Below are positions 52,023 to 59,612 of a stretch of 64,000 bases of DNA, in pieces (the first letter of the stretch is position 1; the number at the start of each line of letters is the position of its first letter). Source of the stretch: CADEDH01 sp050330635 (lineage in GTDB: Bacteria; Actinomycetota; Acidimicrobiia; Acidimicrobiales; SZUA-35); assembly GCA_050330635.1 (NCBI GenBank), contig JBHJNQ010000039.1, positions 62,001-126,000 on the forward strand, written 5' to 3'. Below the pieces are notes generated by a model. The model saw only the letters and a list, made by a program, of their open reading frames with translations. It was not told the DNA's origin and made no database searches. The translations under genes were made by a program, and so were the position numbers.

Positions 52023-53996
52023 CTAGGCCTCGGGGGAGGCGGCGATCTCGGCCGCCAGCACGAGGTCGTCGACGTGGAGCAGGCGGGCCGCCAGCAGATC
52101 CCGGACCTCGGCGCCCGGCGCCGTCCCCAGCACCACCTGGTGCATGGATGCAGCCCGGGCCCGGCGCGACTCGAGCGACGAGTAGAAGCCGGCGGCGACG
52201 TCGTCGAGGCCGGCCACCCCGCTGTTCAACTGCGCCGTCCAGTAGTCGTGGCCTCCGGCGTCGGGCTGGCGGCCGAGGATGTCGCGGTAGAGGGCGGCCA
52301 CGAAGTCGCGATGGTTGCCGCCGGCCCGGGCGTGGTACTCGGGCGACCCGTAGAACCAGATGCCTATCGACTGGAGCTTGACCCCCGAGCCGAGGACTCC
52401 GACCCAGTAGCCGCGTCCGCCACCGTCGGGCTCCCGGCCCAGGGCCCGCCGGTACAGATCGTCGACGGCCTGGCCGGCGAAGTAGTCGGACACCACGAGC
52501 TGGCGGGTGAGGGCCAGCTTCTCGCCGCCGGCGATGCGGCCATGCCACTGCTCGACCTCGGTCACCGAGGCCGTACGGCCCACCAGCCGCTGGTAGGTGC
52601 GGTCGATGTAGCGACCCTCGTCGGTCTCCCGTAACGCCCCGCCCCCGACCTGGCCGGGGGTGAACCAGTCGCTCTTCAGGCCGAGGAAGGAGCGCACGGT
52701 GCCCGCCGGTTCGGTGACCGTGCCCCGCTCGAAGTCGAACGCCACCGTCACGGCCCGACCGCCGTCGGATCCCAGCCCGTTGCGCTGGGTGACCCTCATG
52801 GCCAGCAACCGACCCTTGCCGTAGCGGCGCTCGATCTGCTCGGCGGTGACGATCACCGCCCAGGTGTGGTTGGGGTTGGCGGCGATGTCGTCGCCGTCGT
52901 CGACGACGGCGGGGAAGGTCCCTCCGGCGGTGTACCCGCCCGTGCTGGACGAGAACTCGGTCCGGGCCACGGCCCCGCCCGCCGTAAGGCGAACCGTGCC
53001 GGTGGTGGCGGCGATGGCGGCGTCGGTGCGGGCATGGGTGGCGGCACGGTAGCCCCCCCGGTCGGTGGCGACGCCGTCGTAGACCTGGCAGAGGGTGGTG
53101 TCGCAGGTGTCGGCGTAGGGCTGCTGGCGGGTGTCGCCGGCCAGGGCGTACGACCGGGCCGCCACCGCCTGGGCCTCCAGCGCAGCCGACGGCCAGGAGG
53201 CCGGCATCTCGTTCGGCACCACGCCGCGGAGGTAGTCCTCGACCGTCACGACGTTGACCGTGTGGTTGACCCCGTTGTGGACGACGGCCCGTAGCTCACC
53301 GCGGAGCCAGGTGCGGTGGGACGGCCCACAGGCCTGGAGGAGACCGTCGATGCCCGGGTTGGACGATTCGGCGACGAGGCGGACGGTCGACCGTCCGGGG
53401 ATGGCACCGACCGTGGACCAGGGGGCGGCGCACGATGTTGCCACCTGGACCTCGAACCCGCCGCCCACGGGGATGAGACGAACGGCGCCGGTGGCGAACC
53501 GACCGAGGTCGGCGCCATCGAGCCCCCGTAGAAGGATGGCGCCGTCGGTCACCGCCGCCGTCGGCAGCCAGTTGCGCATGAAGCGGAGGTCGACCCGCAC
53601 CGCGTTCGGATCGACCGGTGCCCCGCCCGGGACCGGTCCCCCGGTGGTGCCCTGGTAGTAGTGGTCGAGGATCTGGGTCGAGCTCCAGCCGTGGTCGAGG
53701 GCGTACCCGTAGGCCCCGTATTGGCCGAGGCCCCGACCATGGCCCCACCCTCTACCGGTGATCTCCAGGGTGGCGGCGTCGGCCGCCACCGCCGCCGCCG
53801 CCGGGGACGGGCGGTGCAGCCTGGCCAAGGGGACGAGCGCGACCAGGACGGCCAGGACCACGAGAAGCGCCACCGGTACCGACATCGGGGACCGTGGGGA
53901 GCGCCCGCACGGCAAGCCCGGGTGGGCACCGTCAGCGGTCGTTCGGTGGGGGCGGGGGCTGTCGCCGTGCCGGTTGGGAGAAGGTGAGATCATCAT
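52023..53996 (-). CDS. SpoIID/LytB domain protein with DUF4214-like C-terminal repeats
   Basis: Predicted secreted peptidoglycan lytic transglycosylase. The 657 residues start with a basic leader and membrane helix (MSVPVALLVVLAVLVALVPLA, about 38-58), then ITGRGWGHGRGLGQYGAYGYA, typical of actinobacterial SpoIID proteins. The core EDYLRGVVPNEMPASWP carries Glu263, aligned with the catalytic Glu of B. subtilis SpoIID, and two Cys in DTCDTTLCQVYDG. From about 455 to the end are four repeats related to DUF4214, such as LYRDILGRQPDAGGHDYW. Its ATG overlaps the amidase stop (ATGA). Not evidence for sporulation by itself. Confidence 0.86.
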   Translation of the reverse strand: MMISPSPNRHGDSPRPHRTTADGAHPGLPCGRSPRSPMSVPVALLVVLAVLVALVPLARLHRPSPAAAAVAADAATLEITGRGWGHGRGLGQYGAYGYALDHGWSSTQILDHYYQGTTGGPVPGGAPVDPNAVRVDLRFMRNWLPTAAVTDGAILLRGLDGADLGRFATGAVRLIPVGGGFEVQVATSCAAPWSTVGAIPGRSTVRLVAESSNPGIDGLLQACGPSHRTWLRGELRAVVHNGVNHTVNVVTVEDYLRGVVPNEMPASWPSAALEAQAVAARSYALAGDTRQQPYADTCDTTLCQVYDGVATDRGGYRAATHARTDAAIAATTGTVRLTAGGAVARTEFSSSTGGYTAGGTFPAVVDDGDDIAANPNHTWAVIVTAEQIERRYGKGRLLAMRVTQRNGLGSDGGRAVTVAFDFERGTVTEPAGTVRSFLGLKSDWFTPGQVGGGALRETDEGRYIDRTYQRLVGRTASVTEVEQWHGRIAGGEKLALTRQLVVSDYFAGQAVDDLYRRALGREPDGGGRGYWVGVLGSGVKLQSIGIWFYGSPEYHARAGGNHRDFVAALYRDILGRQPDAGGHDYWTAQLNSGVAGLDDVAAGFYSSLESRRARAASMHQVVLGTAPGAEVRDLLAARLLHVDDLVLAAEIAASPEA

Positions 53997-56641
53997 CGTG
54001 TCGCTCGTTCATGGAACTCGTCGGACGTTGCCAGTTCGGCGGCGAGGACGACGTCGTCCACCGCCAGCAGCCGTTCGGCCCAGTACTCGGAACCGGATTG
54101 ATCGGGGTCGCGTCCCAGGACCTCCCGGTAAAGCTCGACCACCCGCCCCCGTCGGGACTCGGGCGAAGCATAGAAGCCGGCGGCGACGTCGGTGGCGCGG
54201 GCCCTCCCGGACGACAGCTGACCCACCCAGTAGCTCAGACCCTCCTGGTCGACCGACCGCCCCAGCAGCCGGTCGTAGAGCCGGGTGACGTAGGCGGTCG
54301 GCGACCCGGCGGCGGCCACGTACTCCTCGGAGCCGTAGAAGAAGACACCGACCCGCTGGAGCGAGAGACCCCGCCCCACCTCCCCCACCCAGTACCGGCG
54401 ACCCTCCTCGTCCGCCGGTCGGCCCAACACGTCGCGGTACATGGCGTCGATGCGACGCCCCGCCCACTCGTCGCTCCGGGCCAGAGCCGTCGTCACGGCG
54501 GCCCGACCGTCGCCGTAGGTGAGCCGCCCCTCCCAGTACACCAGCTCCGCCCCGGTGGCGGGCCGGCCGAGGAAGAGCCGGACGACGGCGTCGAGGTAGC
54601 GGCCCGTGGGTCCGGTGGCGAAGCCGGCCGGCAGCGCCGGCTCCACCGCGACGACGTCGACGGCGTCGTCCCGGGTGGCGTCGGTGGACAGGGGTTTGAT
54701 GATCCGCTCCTGGCCGAAGGGCCACAGCTGACCATCGCTCGACATCAGCCACCCGCCGTGGCCGCTTGCCCCCGCGGCGACGGCCACGAGCCGACGCGAG
54801 GGGGCGGCGGGCGACGGGGTGGTGATGCCTGCGGTGGGCGCCGGCCCGAAGGGGTGGAGCCGTCCCTGACGGTCGAGAACCCAGCCTCCCGCCGCCCCGG
54901 GGCGAACGGCCACGTCGACCGCCTCGACCGGTCCCGTGGAGAGCTGACGTGGTGGGGCGGCGCCGACGGCACGGAGTCGGCCGTCGGCCTCGACGAGATA
55001 GCCGTCACCCGACCCCGGATCGAGGTCACCCCGGATCACCGGGCCGCCCGAGGCCGACGCCTCCACCGGCAGGTCGGTGCGGGAGCCGAAGCCGTGGACC
55101 GCCCCCTCGGCGTCGATCACCCAGCCCCCGTCGGCGGCGGTCGTCACCGTCAGGTCGACCGGGGGGCGGTCGCCGGCCGGTCGGACGGCCAGATCCGGGG
55201 CCGGGCCGAAGGCGTGGACCATGCCATCGGCGTGCAGGACGTAGCCGGCCCCGACGCCGTCACGGCGGGAGGCGCCGACGGCGAGCGGCCGGGGCGAGGG
55301 CGGGGGCAGTGGGCCCGGGCCGAGCAGCGGGGCGCCGACACCGGGGATCCCGACGCCGCCCGATGGACGGATGCCGCCCCTGGCGTCGACGGTGATGAGC
55401 CCGGCGCCGATGTCGGCCGGGGTCCAGGCGTCGAACCGGTAGGGCACGTCGTCGTTGCGGGCCGCCACGAGGTGGGAACCGAGGCCGTGGACGAGGTCGT
55501 AGCCGTGCGATCCGGGGCACGACGTGACGCCGACGTCGCGGTGGCCCATCACGGTCGGCACCAGATGCCAGTGGTTGGAGGCGAGCCGCTGGGGTCCCTC
55601 GGTCGAGCGGTTCTTCAGCCAGGTCATACCCTCGGGGTCCACCCCGTGGAGGCCGAGCTTCCAGGTCGCCAGTCGGCGGACGGCGTCCTCGGCGGCGGCC
55701 GACGGCCGGGCCACGGCGGGGCTGACCCTCGGCTGGTGCTGCCCGAGCAGGGCCACCCCCACCGTCGAGGTGTTGAACCCCTTGGCGTGACCGCCGACGA
55801 CCGCCCGCTCGATCCCGCCCGTGCGGCCCTCCCAGATCGTCCCGAAGCGATCGACGAGGAAGTTGTAGCCGATGTCACACCACCCGTTGACCCCGACATG
55901 GGCGTACCACACCGCCCGGAGGAGATCGTCGACCCGGTCCTCGGCGTAGTTGTTGGTGGTGACGGTGTGATGGACGACCATGGCCTGGATATTGTCGGCA
56001 TGGGAGGGGGCGGAACCACAGCCCTGATTGCCGCTGGCCCATCCCTCGTTGGTCCACGCCGAGCGGGAGCGGATGGCGGGCATCGTCACGCCCCGAACCA
56101 GCTGCCGGCCGGCGACGGCGGGAACCTGGTGGTCCGGGGGTCGGGAGCCGAACCCGTCGGACAACACGGTGGCGGTGATGGGGGTGGTGTCGCCGTCGAG
56201 GCTGACGACCTCGACGGTGGTCGCTCCGTCCAGCAGGTAGGGGCTGGTGGCGAGGGTGGTCAGCTGCGGCCCCTCGCCCCCTCCGGCAGCGTCGGTTTCG
56301 GCGGCGCCGGTGTGGGCGGGTCCGGCCGGGCCGTCCGGCCCCTCGGCCTCGTCCGCGGTCAGCAGGATCGGCTCGCTCCACTCCCCCGCCCGTTCGGCCC
56401 GCACTGCGTAGGTGTCGCCGACGGGGACGGCGAGGATGACGAACTGGTCGTCGGGCCGAACCGACAGCCGGCGGCCGGGACCGTTGTCCCCGTCGGGGGT
56501 CGGCAGCTCGTCGACGAGGGCCAGCTCGTGACGCCGGACCCCGTCGGCCACGGACTCACCGTCGGCCGCTCCTCCGTCGTCCCCGCCCACGTGGGCCAGG
56601 GCGGCGGCACCGAGGATGAGCGCGACGATCGACAGCGACAC
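53993..56641 (-). CDS. PGRP/amidase_2 protein with five blade-like repeats and DUF4214-like repeats
   Basis: Predicted secreted N-acetylmuramoyl-L-alanine amidase of 882 residues. The amidase domain has MVVHHTVTTNNY and GYNFLVDRFGTIWEGR (Tyr259), GHAKGFN, and MGHRDVGVTSCPG; zinc ligands would be a His of the HH pair (224/225), His367 and Cys375. Between about 470 and 640 five repeats of the form GYVLHADGMVHAFGPAP look like propeller blades. From about 655, four DUF4214-like repeats (LYREVLGRDPDQSGSEYW) match those of the downstream SpoIID-like protein in order. The GTG start gives an uncharged signal helix; a start at ATC (56701) would add 20 residues including basic RLAWPAALSSLRRRH. Confidence 0.85.
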   Translation of the reverse strand: MSLSIVALILGAAALAHVGGDDGGAADGESVADGVRRHELALVDELPTPDGDNGPGRRLSVRPDDQFVILAVPVGDTYAVRAERAGEWSEPILLTADEAEGPDGPAGPAHTGAAETDAAGGGEGPQLTTLATSPYLLDGATTVEVVSLDGDTTPITATVLSDGFGSRPPDHQVPAVAGRQLVRGVTMPAIRSRSAWTNEGWASGNQGCGSAPSHADNIQAMVVHHTVTTNNYAEDRVDDLLRAVWYAHVGVNGWCDIGYNFLVDRFGTIWEGRTGGIERAVVGGHAKGFNTSTVGVALLGQHQPRVSPAVARPSAAAEDAVRRLATWKLGLHGVDPEGMTWLKNRSTEGPQRLASNHWHLVPTVMGHRDVGVTSCPGSHGYDLVHGLGSHLVAARNDDVPYRFDAWTPADIGAGLITVDARGGIRPSGGVGIPGVGAPLLGPGPLPPPSPRPLAVGASRRDGVGAGYVLHADGMVHAFGPAPDLAVRPAGDRPPVDLTVTTAADGGWVIDAEGAVHGFGSRTDLPVEASASGGPVIRGDLDPGSGDGYLVEADGRLRAVGAAPPRQLSTGPVEAVDVAVRPGAAGGWVLDRQGRLHPFGPAPTAGITTPSPAAPSRRLVAVAAGASGHGGWLMSSDGQLWPFGQERIIKPLSTDATRDDAVDVVAVEPALPAGFATGPTGRYLDAVVRLFLGRPATGAELVYWEGRLTYGDGRAAVTTALARSDEWAGRRIDAMYRDVLGRPADEEGRRYWVGEVGRGLSLQRVGVFFYGSEEYVAAAGSPTAYVTRLYDRLLGRSVDQEGLSYWVGQLSSGRARATDVAAGFYASPESRRGRVVELYREVLGRDPDQSGSEYWAERLLAVDDVVLAAELATSDEFHERATR

Positions 56642-56707
56642 CAGGGCGGGATGGCGTCGCCGCAGAGACGAGAGGGCGGCGGGCCACGCAAGTCTGACGA
56701 TGCCAGC

Positions 56708-56713
56708 AATCTA
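56708..56713 (-). promoter_or_regulatory. -10 box of the amidase-SpoIID operon, pointing to an ATC start
   Basis: TAGATT is followed by 6 nt and ATC, which opens the longer amidase reading frame; the annotated GTG is 60 nt further on and has no Shine-Dalgarno sequence. An in-frame stop precedes the box. Confidence 0.45.
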
Positions 56714-56802
56714 GGTGGCAACGGCGGCCCTGCCGTTCACCGACCGGTGGGAAGAACTGCCCCGCCATCGCCGACCGCCGACCGGCCGGGGACGGCACTC
56801 TG

Positions 56803-57969
56803 TCAGGCGGCGGTGACGACTGGCATGCAGAGTCCGTCGAGCTCGACCACCTCGATGCCGTCACGGTTGGCCCAGGTCACCGGATTGTCGGGATCGATGT
56901 TGAGCTTGTACTCGCGGAAGCTCATCTCCAGGGCGTCGAAGGCCAGGAGCCGACCCCGCAGCGAGTCACCGAGCCCGAGGATGAGCTTGATGGCCTCCAA
57001 CGCCTGGATGGAGCCGACGATCCCGGGCAGGACGCCCAGCACGCCGGCCTCGGCGCAACTCGGTGCGAGCTCGGCGGGCGGCGGCTCCGGCAGGAGGTCG
57101 CGGTAGGTGGGCCCATCGTGCGGGTCGAACACCGTGACCTGCCCCTCGAAGCGGAAGATCGAGCCGTGGACCACGGGGATCCCGAGCTTCACCGAGGCGT
57201 CGTTGAGGAGGTAGCGGCTGGGGAAGTTGTCGGCCCCGTCCACGACCACGTCGTAGCCCTCGAGGATCCCCATGATGTTGTCGGCCCCGAGCCTGGTGTC
57301 GTAGGTCACCACGGCGAGGTCGGGGTTCATGGCCACCAGCGTCTTCTTGGCCGAGTCGACCTTGCGCTCCCCGATCCGGTCGAGGTTGTGGAGGATCTGG
57401 CGCTGGAGGTTCGACTCGTCGACGACGTCCATGTCGATGATGCCGATCGTCCCGACGCCGGCGGCGGCGAGGTAGAGGGCGGCGGGCGAACCGAGGCCAC
57501 CGGCCCCGAGCAGCAGGACCTTGGCCCCCAGCAGCTTCTGCTGGCCCTCCTCGCCCACCTCGGGCAGGAGGAGATGACGGCTGTAACGGTTGCGCTGATC
57601 GGCGGTGAGGCTCTCGGGAACGGCCCACGGGCGGCCCTCGTCCTTCCACCGGTTGAACCCGCCGTCCATCGAGGTGACGTCGGCGTAGCCCAGCTCGGAC
57701 AGGGTCTTGGCGGCGAAGGCCGACCGGACCCCGCCGGCACACATCACGACGATCGGTGCCGCCTTGTCGGGGAGGCGGGACTCGACCTGGGCTTCGAGGT
57801 TGCCCCGCACGATCTGCACCGAGCCGGGAACGGCGCCCTGGGCCACCTCGTCGGGCTCGCGCACGTCGAGCAGCACGGCTCCCCCGGCGATGGCCTTCTC
57901 CGCCCCGGCGGGGTCGGTCTCGGCGATCTCGGCCTTGGTGGCGGCCAGCAGGTCTCGGAACGTGGGCAT
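56803..57969 (-). CDS. moeZ: Rhodanese-E1 fusion, MoeZ/MoeB-like sulfurtransferase/adenylyltransferase
   Basis: Activates the C-terminus of a ubiquitin-like sulfur carrier (MoaD, ThiS or CysO type) by adenylation and probably transfers sulfur to it. The 388 residues start with a rhodanese domain (active Cys77 in VVMCAGGVRSA), followed by an E1 domain with LLGAGGLGSPAALYLA, DESNLQRQILH and PSCAEAGVLGV. Known MoeZ has rhodanese at the C-terminus, so the order is reversed. The MoeB zinc cysteines are absent (PTYRDLLP, DPDNPVTW), as in MoeZ. ATG with GAGG 8 nt upstream, hence leadered. Confidence 0.88.
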   Translation of the reverse strand: MPTFRDLLAATKAEIAETDPAGAEKAIAGGAVLLDVREPDEVAQGAVPGSVQIVRGNLEAQVESRLPDKAAPIVVMCAGGVRSAFAAKTLSELGYADVTSMDGGFNRWKDEGRPWAVPESLTADQRNRYSRHLLLPEVGEEGQQKLLGAKVLLLGAGGLGSPAALYLAAAGVGTIGIIDMDVVDESNLQRQILHNLDRIGERKVDSAKKTLVAMNPDLAVVTYDTRLGADNIMGILEGYDVVVDGADNFPSRYLLNDASVKLGIPVVHGSIFRFEGQVTVFDPHDGPTYRDLLPEPPPAELAPSCAEAGVLGVLPGIVGSIQALEAIKLILGLGDSLRGRLLAFDALEMSFREYKLNIDPDNPVTWANRDGIEVVELDGLCMPVVTAA

Positions 57970-57981
57970 GAGTGCTACCTC

Positions 57982-57996
57982 GCTTTCGCCGAAAGC
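57982..57996. promoter_or_regulatory. Palindrome GCTTTCGGCGAAAGC before moeZ
   Basis: A perfect 7-1-7 inverted repeat sits between a possible promoter (TAAGCT on the minus strand, with TTGGTC 19 nt further upstream) and the GAGG ribosome-binding site. It could be an operator near the transcription start or a small leader hairpin that controls access to the ribosome-binding site. Confidence 0.45.
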
Positions 57997-58127
57997 TTAT
58001 CTACCAGGTCAACAATTGGACCAACCGGTCGACCCGTCGATGCATTCCCTTTGGTGCCCCATCGCCACGGTGGGGGCCGCACCGCGCCAACCGCGGGTGT
58101 TCCCGGGCCAACCGCGGTGTCGCGACC

Positions 58128-58955
58128 TCAGCAGATCAGCGTGAGGACGTCGCTGATCGAAGCCCGGACCACGACGTCGCCGAGGTGGTCGAGCTCGGTC
58201 GGGCTGCCGTTGACGATCACCACGCCGGCACCGGCCCGCTTGGCCACGGGCACGACGGCGGCGACGGGGTAGACCGACAGGGTGGATCCGACGGCGAGCA
58301 GGAGATCGCAGTTCTCCGCTGCCAGCTGGGCCCGTTGCAGGTCCTCGGCCACCAGGCTCTGACCGAAGCTGATAGTTGCCGATTTGAGGATCCCGCCGCA
58401 GTCGGGGCAGTCGGGATCGTCCTCGCCCCGTCGTACCCGGTCGAGCACCGGCTGCATCTCCTCCCGGTAAGTGCATGACATGCACCCGACCCAGCGGGCG
58501 GTGCCGTGGACCTCCACCACCCGGTCGGGGTCGCTGCCGGCCAGCTGGTGCAGACCATCGACGTTCTGGGTGATGAGCAGCAACAGCTTGCGCCGCGCCT
58601 CGAGCGACGTCAGGGCGTAGTGACCCCGGTTGGGGTCGGCGGTCCACATCGGGCTGTCGAGCCGGGACCGCCACGACCGCCGGCGCACCTCGGCGTCGGC
58701 GAGGTAGTTGTGGATCGTGGCCTGCTTCTCGGCCTCCGGGTTCCTCGTCCACACCCCCTGGGGCCCCCGGAAATCGGGGATCCGGGAGTCGGTGGAGATA
58801 CCGGCGCCGGTCAACACGACGATCCGTTCGGCCCCCTCGACCAGGTCGGCGGCGGCCGCTACGGCCTCGTCGCGCTCGACGATGGCGCCGCCGACGAGGC
58901 TCTCGAGGGTCTCATCGCCATGGTTGGGGTTGCGTGGCCGGCCTGACTCGCTCAC
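58128..58955 (-). CDS. cobB: Sir2 family NAD-dependent protein deacylase
   Basis: Removes acetyl or related acyl groups from lysines using NAD. The 275-residue protein has LTGAGISTDSRIPDFRG, TQNVDGLHQLAG, the catalytic His in VVEVHGT and a four-Cys zinc site in GCMSCTYRE and CPDCGG; VGSTLSVYP and IVNGSPTELD complete the NAD fold. Length and motifs fit bacterial sirtuins. Acyl preference cannot be read reliably. GTG 7 nt after TAGCGT. Divergent from the coiled-coil gene with 36 bp between starts. Confidence 0.94.
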   Translation of the reverse strand: MSESGRPRNPNHGDETLESLVGGAIVERDEAVAAAADLVEGAERIVVLTGAGISTDSRIPDFRGPQGVWTRNPEAEKQATIHNYLADAEVRRRSWRSRLDSPMWTADPNRGHYALTSLEARRKLLLLITQNVDGLHQLAGSDPDRVVEVHGTARWVGCMSCTYREEMQPVLDRVRRGEDDPDCPDCGGILKSATISFGQSLVAEDLQRAQLAAENCDLLLAVGSTLSVYPVAAVVPVAKRAGAGVVIVNGSPTELDHLGDVVVRASISDVLTLIC

Positions 58956-58962
58956 GTTGGCG

Positions 58963-58968
58963 ACGCTA
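58963..58968 (-). promoter_or_regulatory. -10 box of cobB, leaderless layout
   Basis: TAGCGT, 7 nt, GTG on the minus strand. Confidence 0.5.
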
Positions 58969-58978
58969 GCCGCTCCAT

Positions 58979-58984
58979 TACCCT
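58979..58984 (+). promoter_or_regulatory. -10 box of the coiled-coil gene, leaderless layout
   Basis: TACCCT, 7 nt, ATG. It lies 10 bp from the divergent cobB box, so the two promoters are back to back and their -35 regions fall in each other's gene. Confidence 0.5.
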
Positions 58985-58991
58985 CGTCGAA

Positions 58992-59612
58992 ATGAGTGAG
59001 CCGCTGGGCCCGAGGCCGTACTCGGACCGGGAGCTGACGCTGAAGGCGATCTCCCTCACGTTCCACCGGGCCCGGGCCGCCCAGGAACAGCTGAGGGCGC
59101 TGCCGACGGTCGAGACCGAACCGGACGACGTCGACGTCGACGCCGTCGACGTCGTGGGCCCGGTCGAGGGCGGCGGCCCGGGAGAAACGACGGCCGAGGA
59201 GGTGCTGGCCGAGAGCGACCACGACACCGACCCGCTGCCCAACCCGATCGTGACCGACGCCAACCTCGGCCACTATATGTCGCTGGCCACCTCGGTCCAG
59301 GGCGATCCCGACGCCAGAGGTCTCCGGAGTCGGCTGCGTCGACGGCGGGGGGCCCAGGCGCGTTTCAACACGGCCATCGTCCACGCCCTCCATCAGATCG
59401 ATCACCGGACCCGACTGCAGCGCCGCACGATCGCCGCCCTCGAGGCCGAGCTGGCCGACGCCAGGCGAGCCCTGACGGCACTGGAAGCGGCGGCGCCGCC
59501 CATCGAAGCCGAGCCTCCCGCCGATCACCCCACCGAGATCGGGGTCGCCGGCGAGATCGGGGTCACCGACGAGATCGGGGTCACCGACGACGATGATGGG
59601 AGCGACCGGTGA
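58992..59612 (+). CDS. Coiled-coil protein of unknown function coupled to a glycosyltransferase
   Basis: Not recognised by family. The 206 residues have a helical basic start (SDRELTLKAISLTFHRARAAQ), an acidic middle (about 40-85), then SRLRRRRGAQARFNTAIVHAL leading into a coiled coil LQRRTIAALEAELADARRAL, and a tail with three near-identical EIGVTD-type units encoded by 18-bp repeats. The RFN-x-A segment and heptads resemble helical modules attached to methyltransferases and GTs in glycan loci. Its stop overlaps the following GT start (GTGA), so a partner role for that GT is likely. Confidence 0.75.
   Translation: MSEPLGPRPYSDRELTLKAISLTFHRARAAQEQLRALPTVETEPDDVDVDAVDVVGPVEGGGPGETTAEEVLAESDHDTDPLPNPIVTDANLGHYMSLATSVQGDPDARGLRSRLRRRRGAQARFNTAIVHALHQIDHRTRLQRRTIAALEAELADARRALTALEAAAPPIEAEPPADHPTEIGVAGEIGVTDEIGVTDDDDGSDR

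Noticed and set aside
52023..53996. Evidence of endospore formation from the SpoIID domain
   Set aside because: SpoIID/LytB domains are widespread in non-sporulating bacteria; no other sporulation gene is present in the window.
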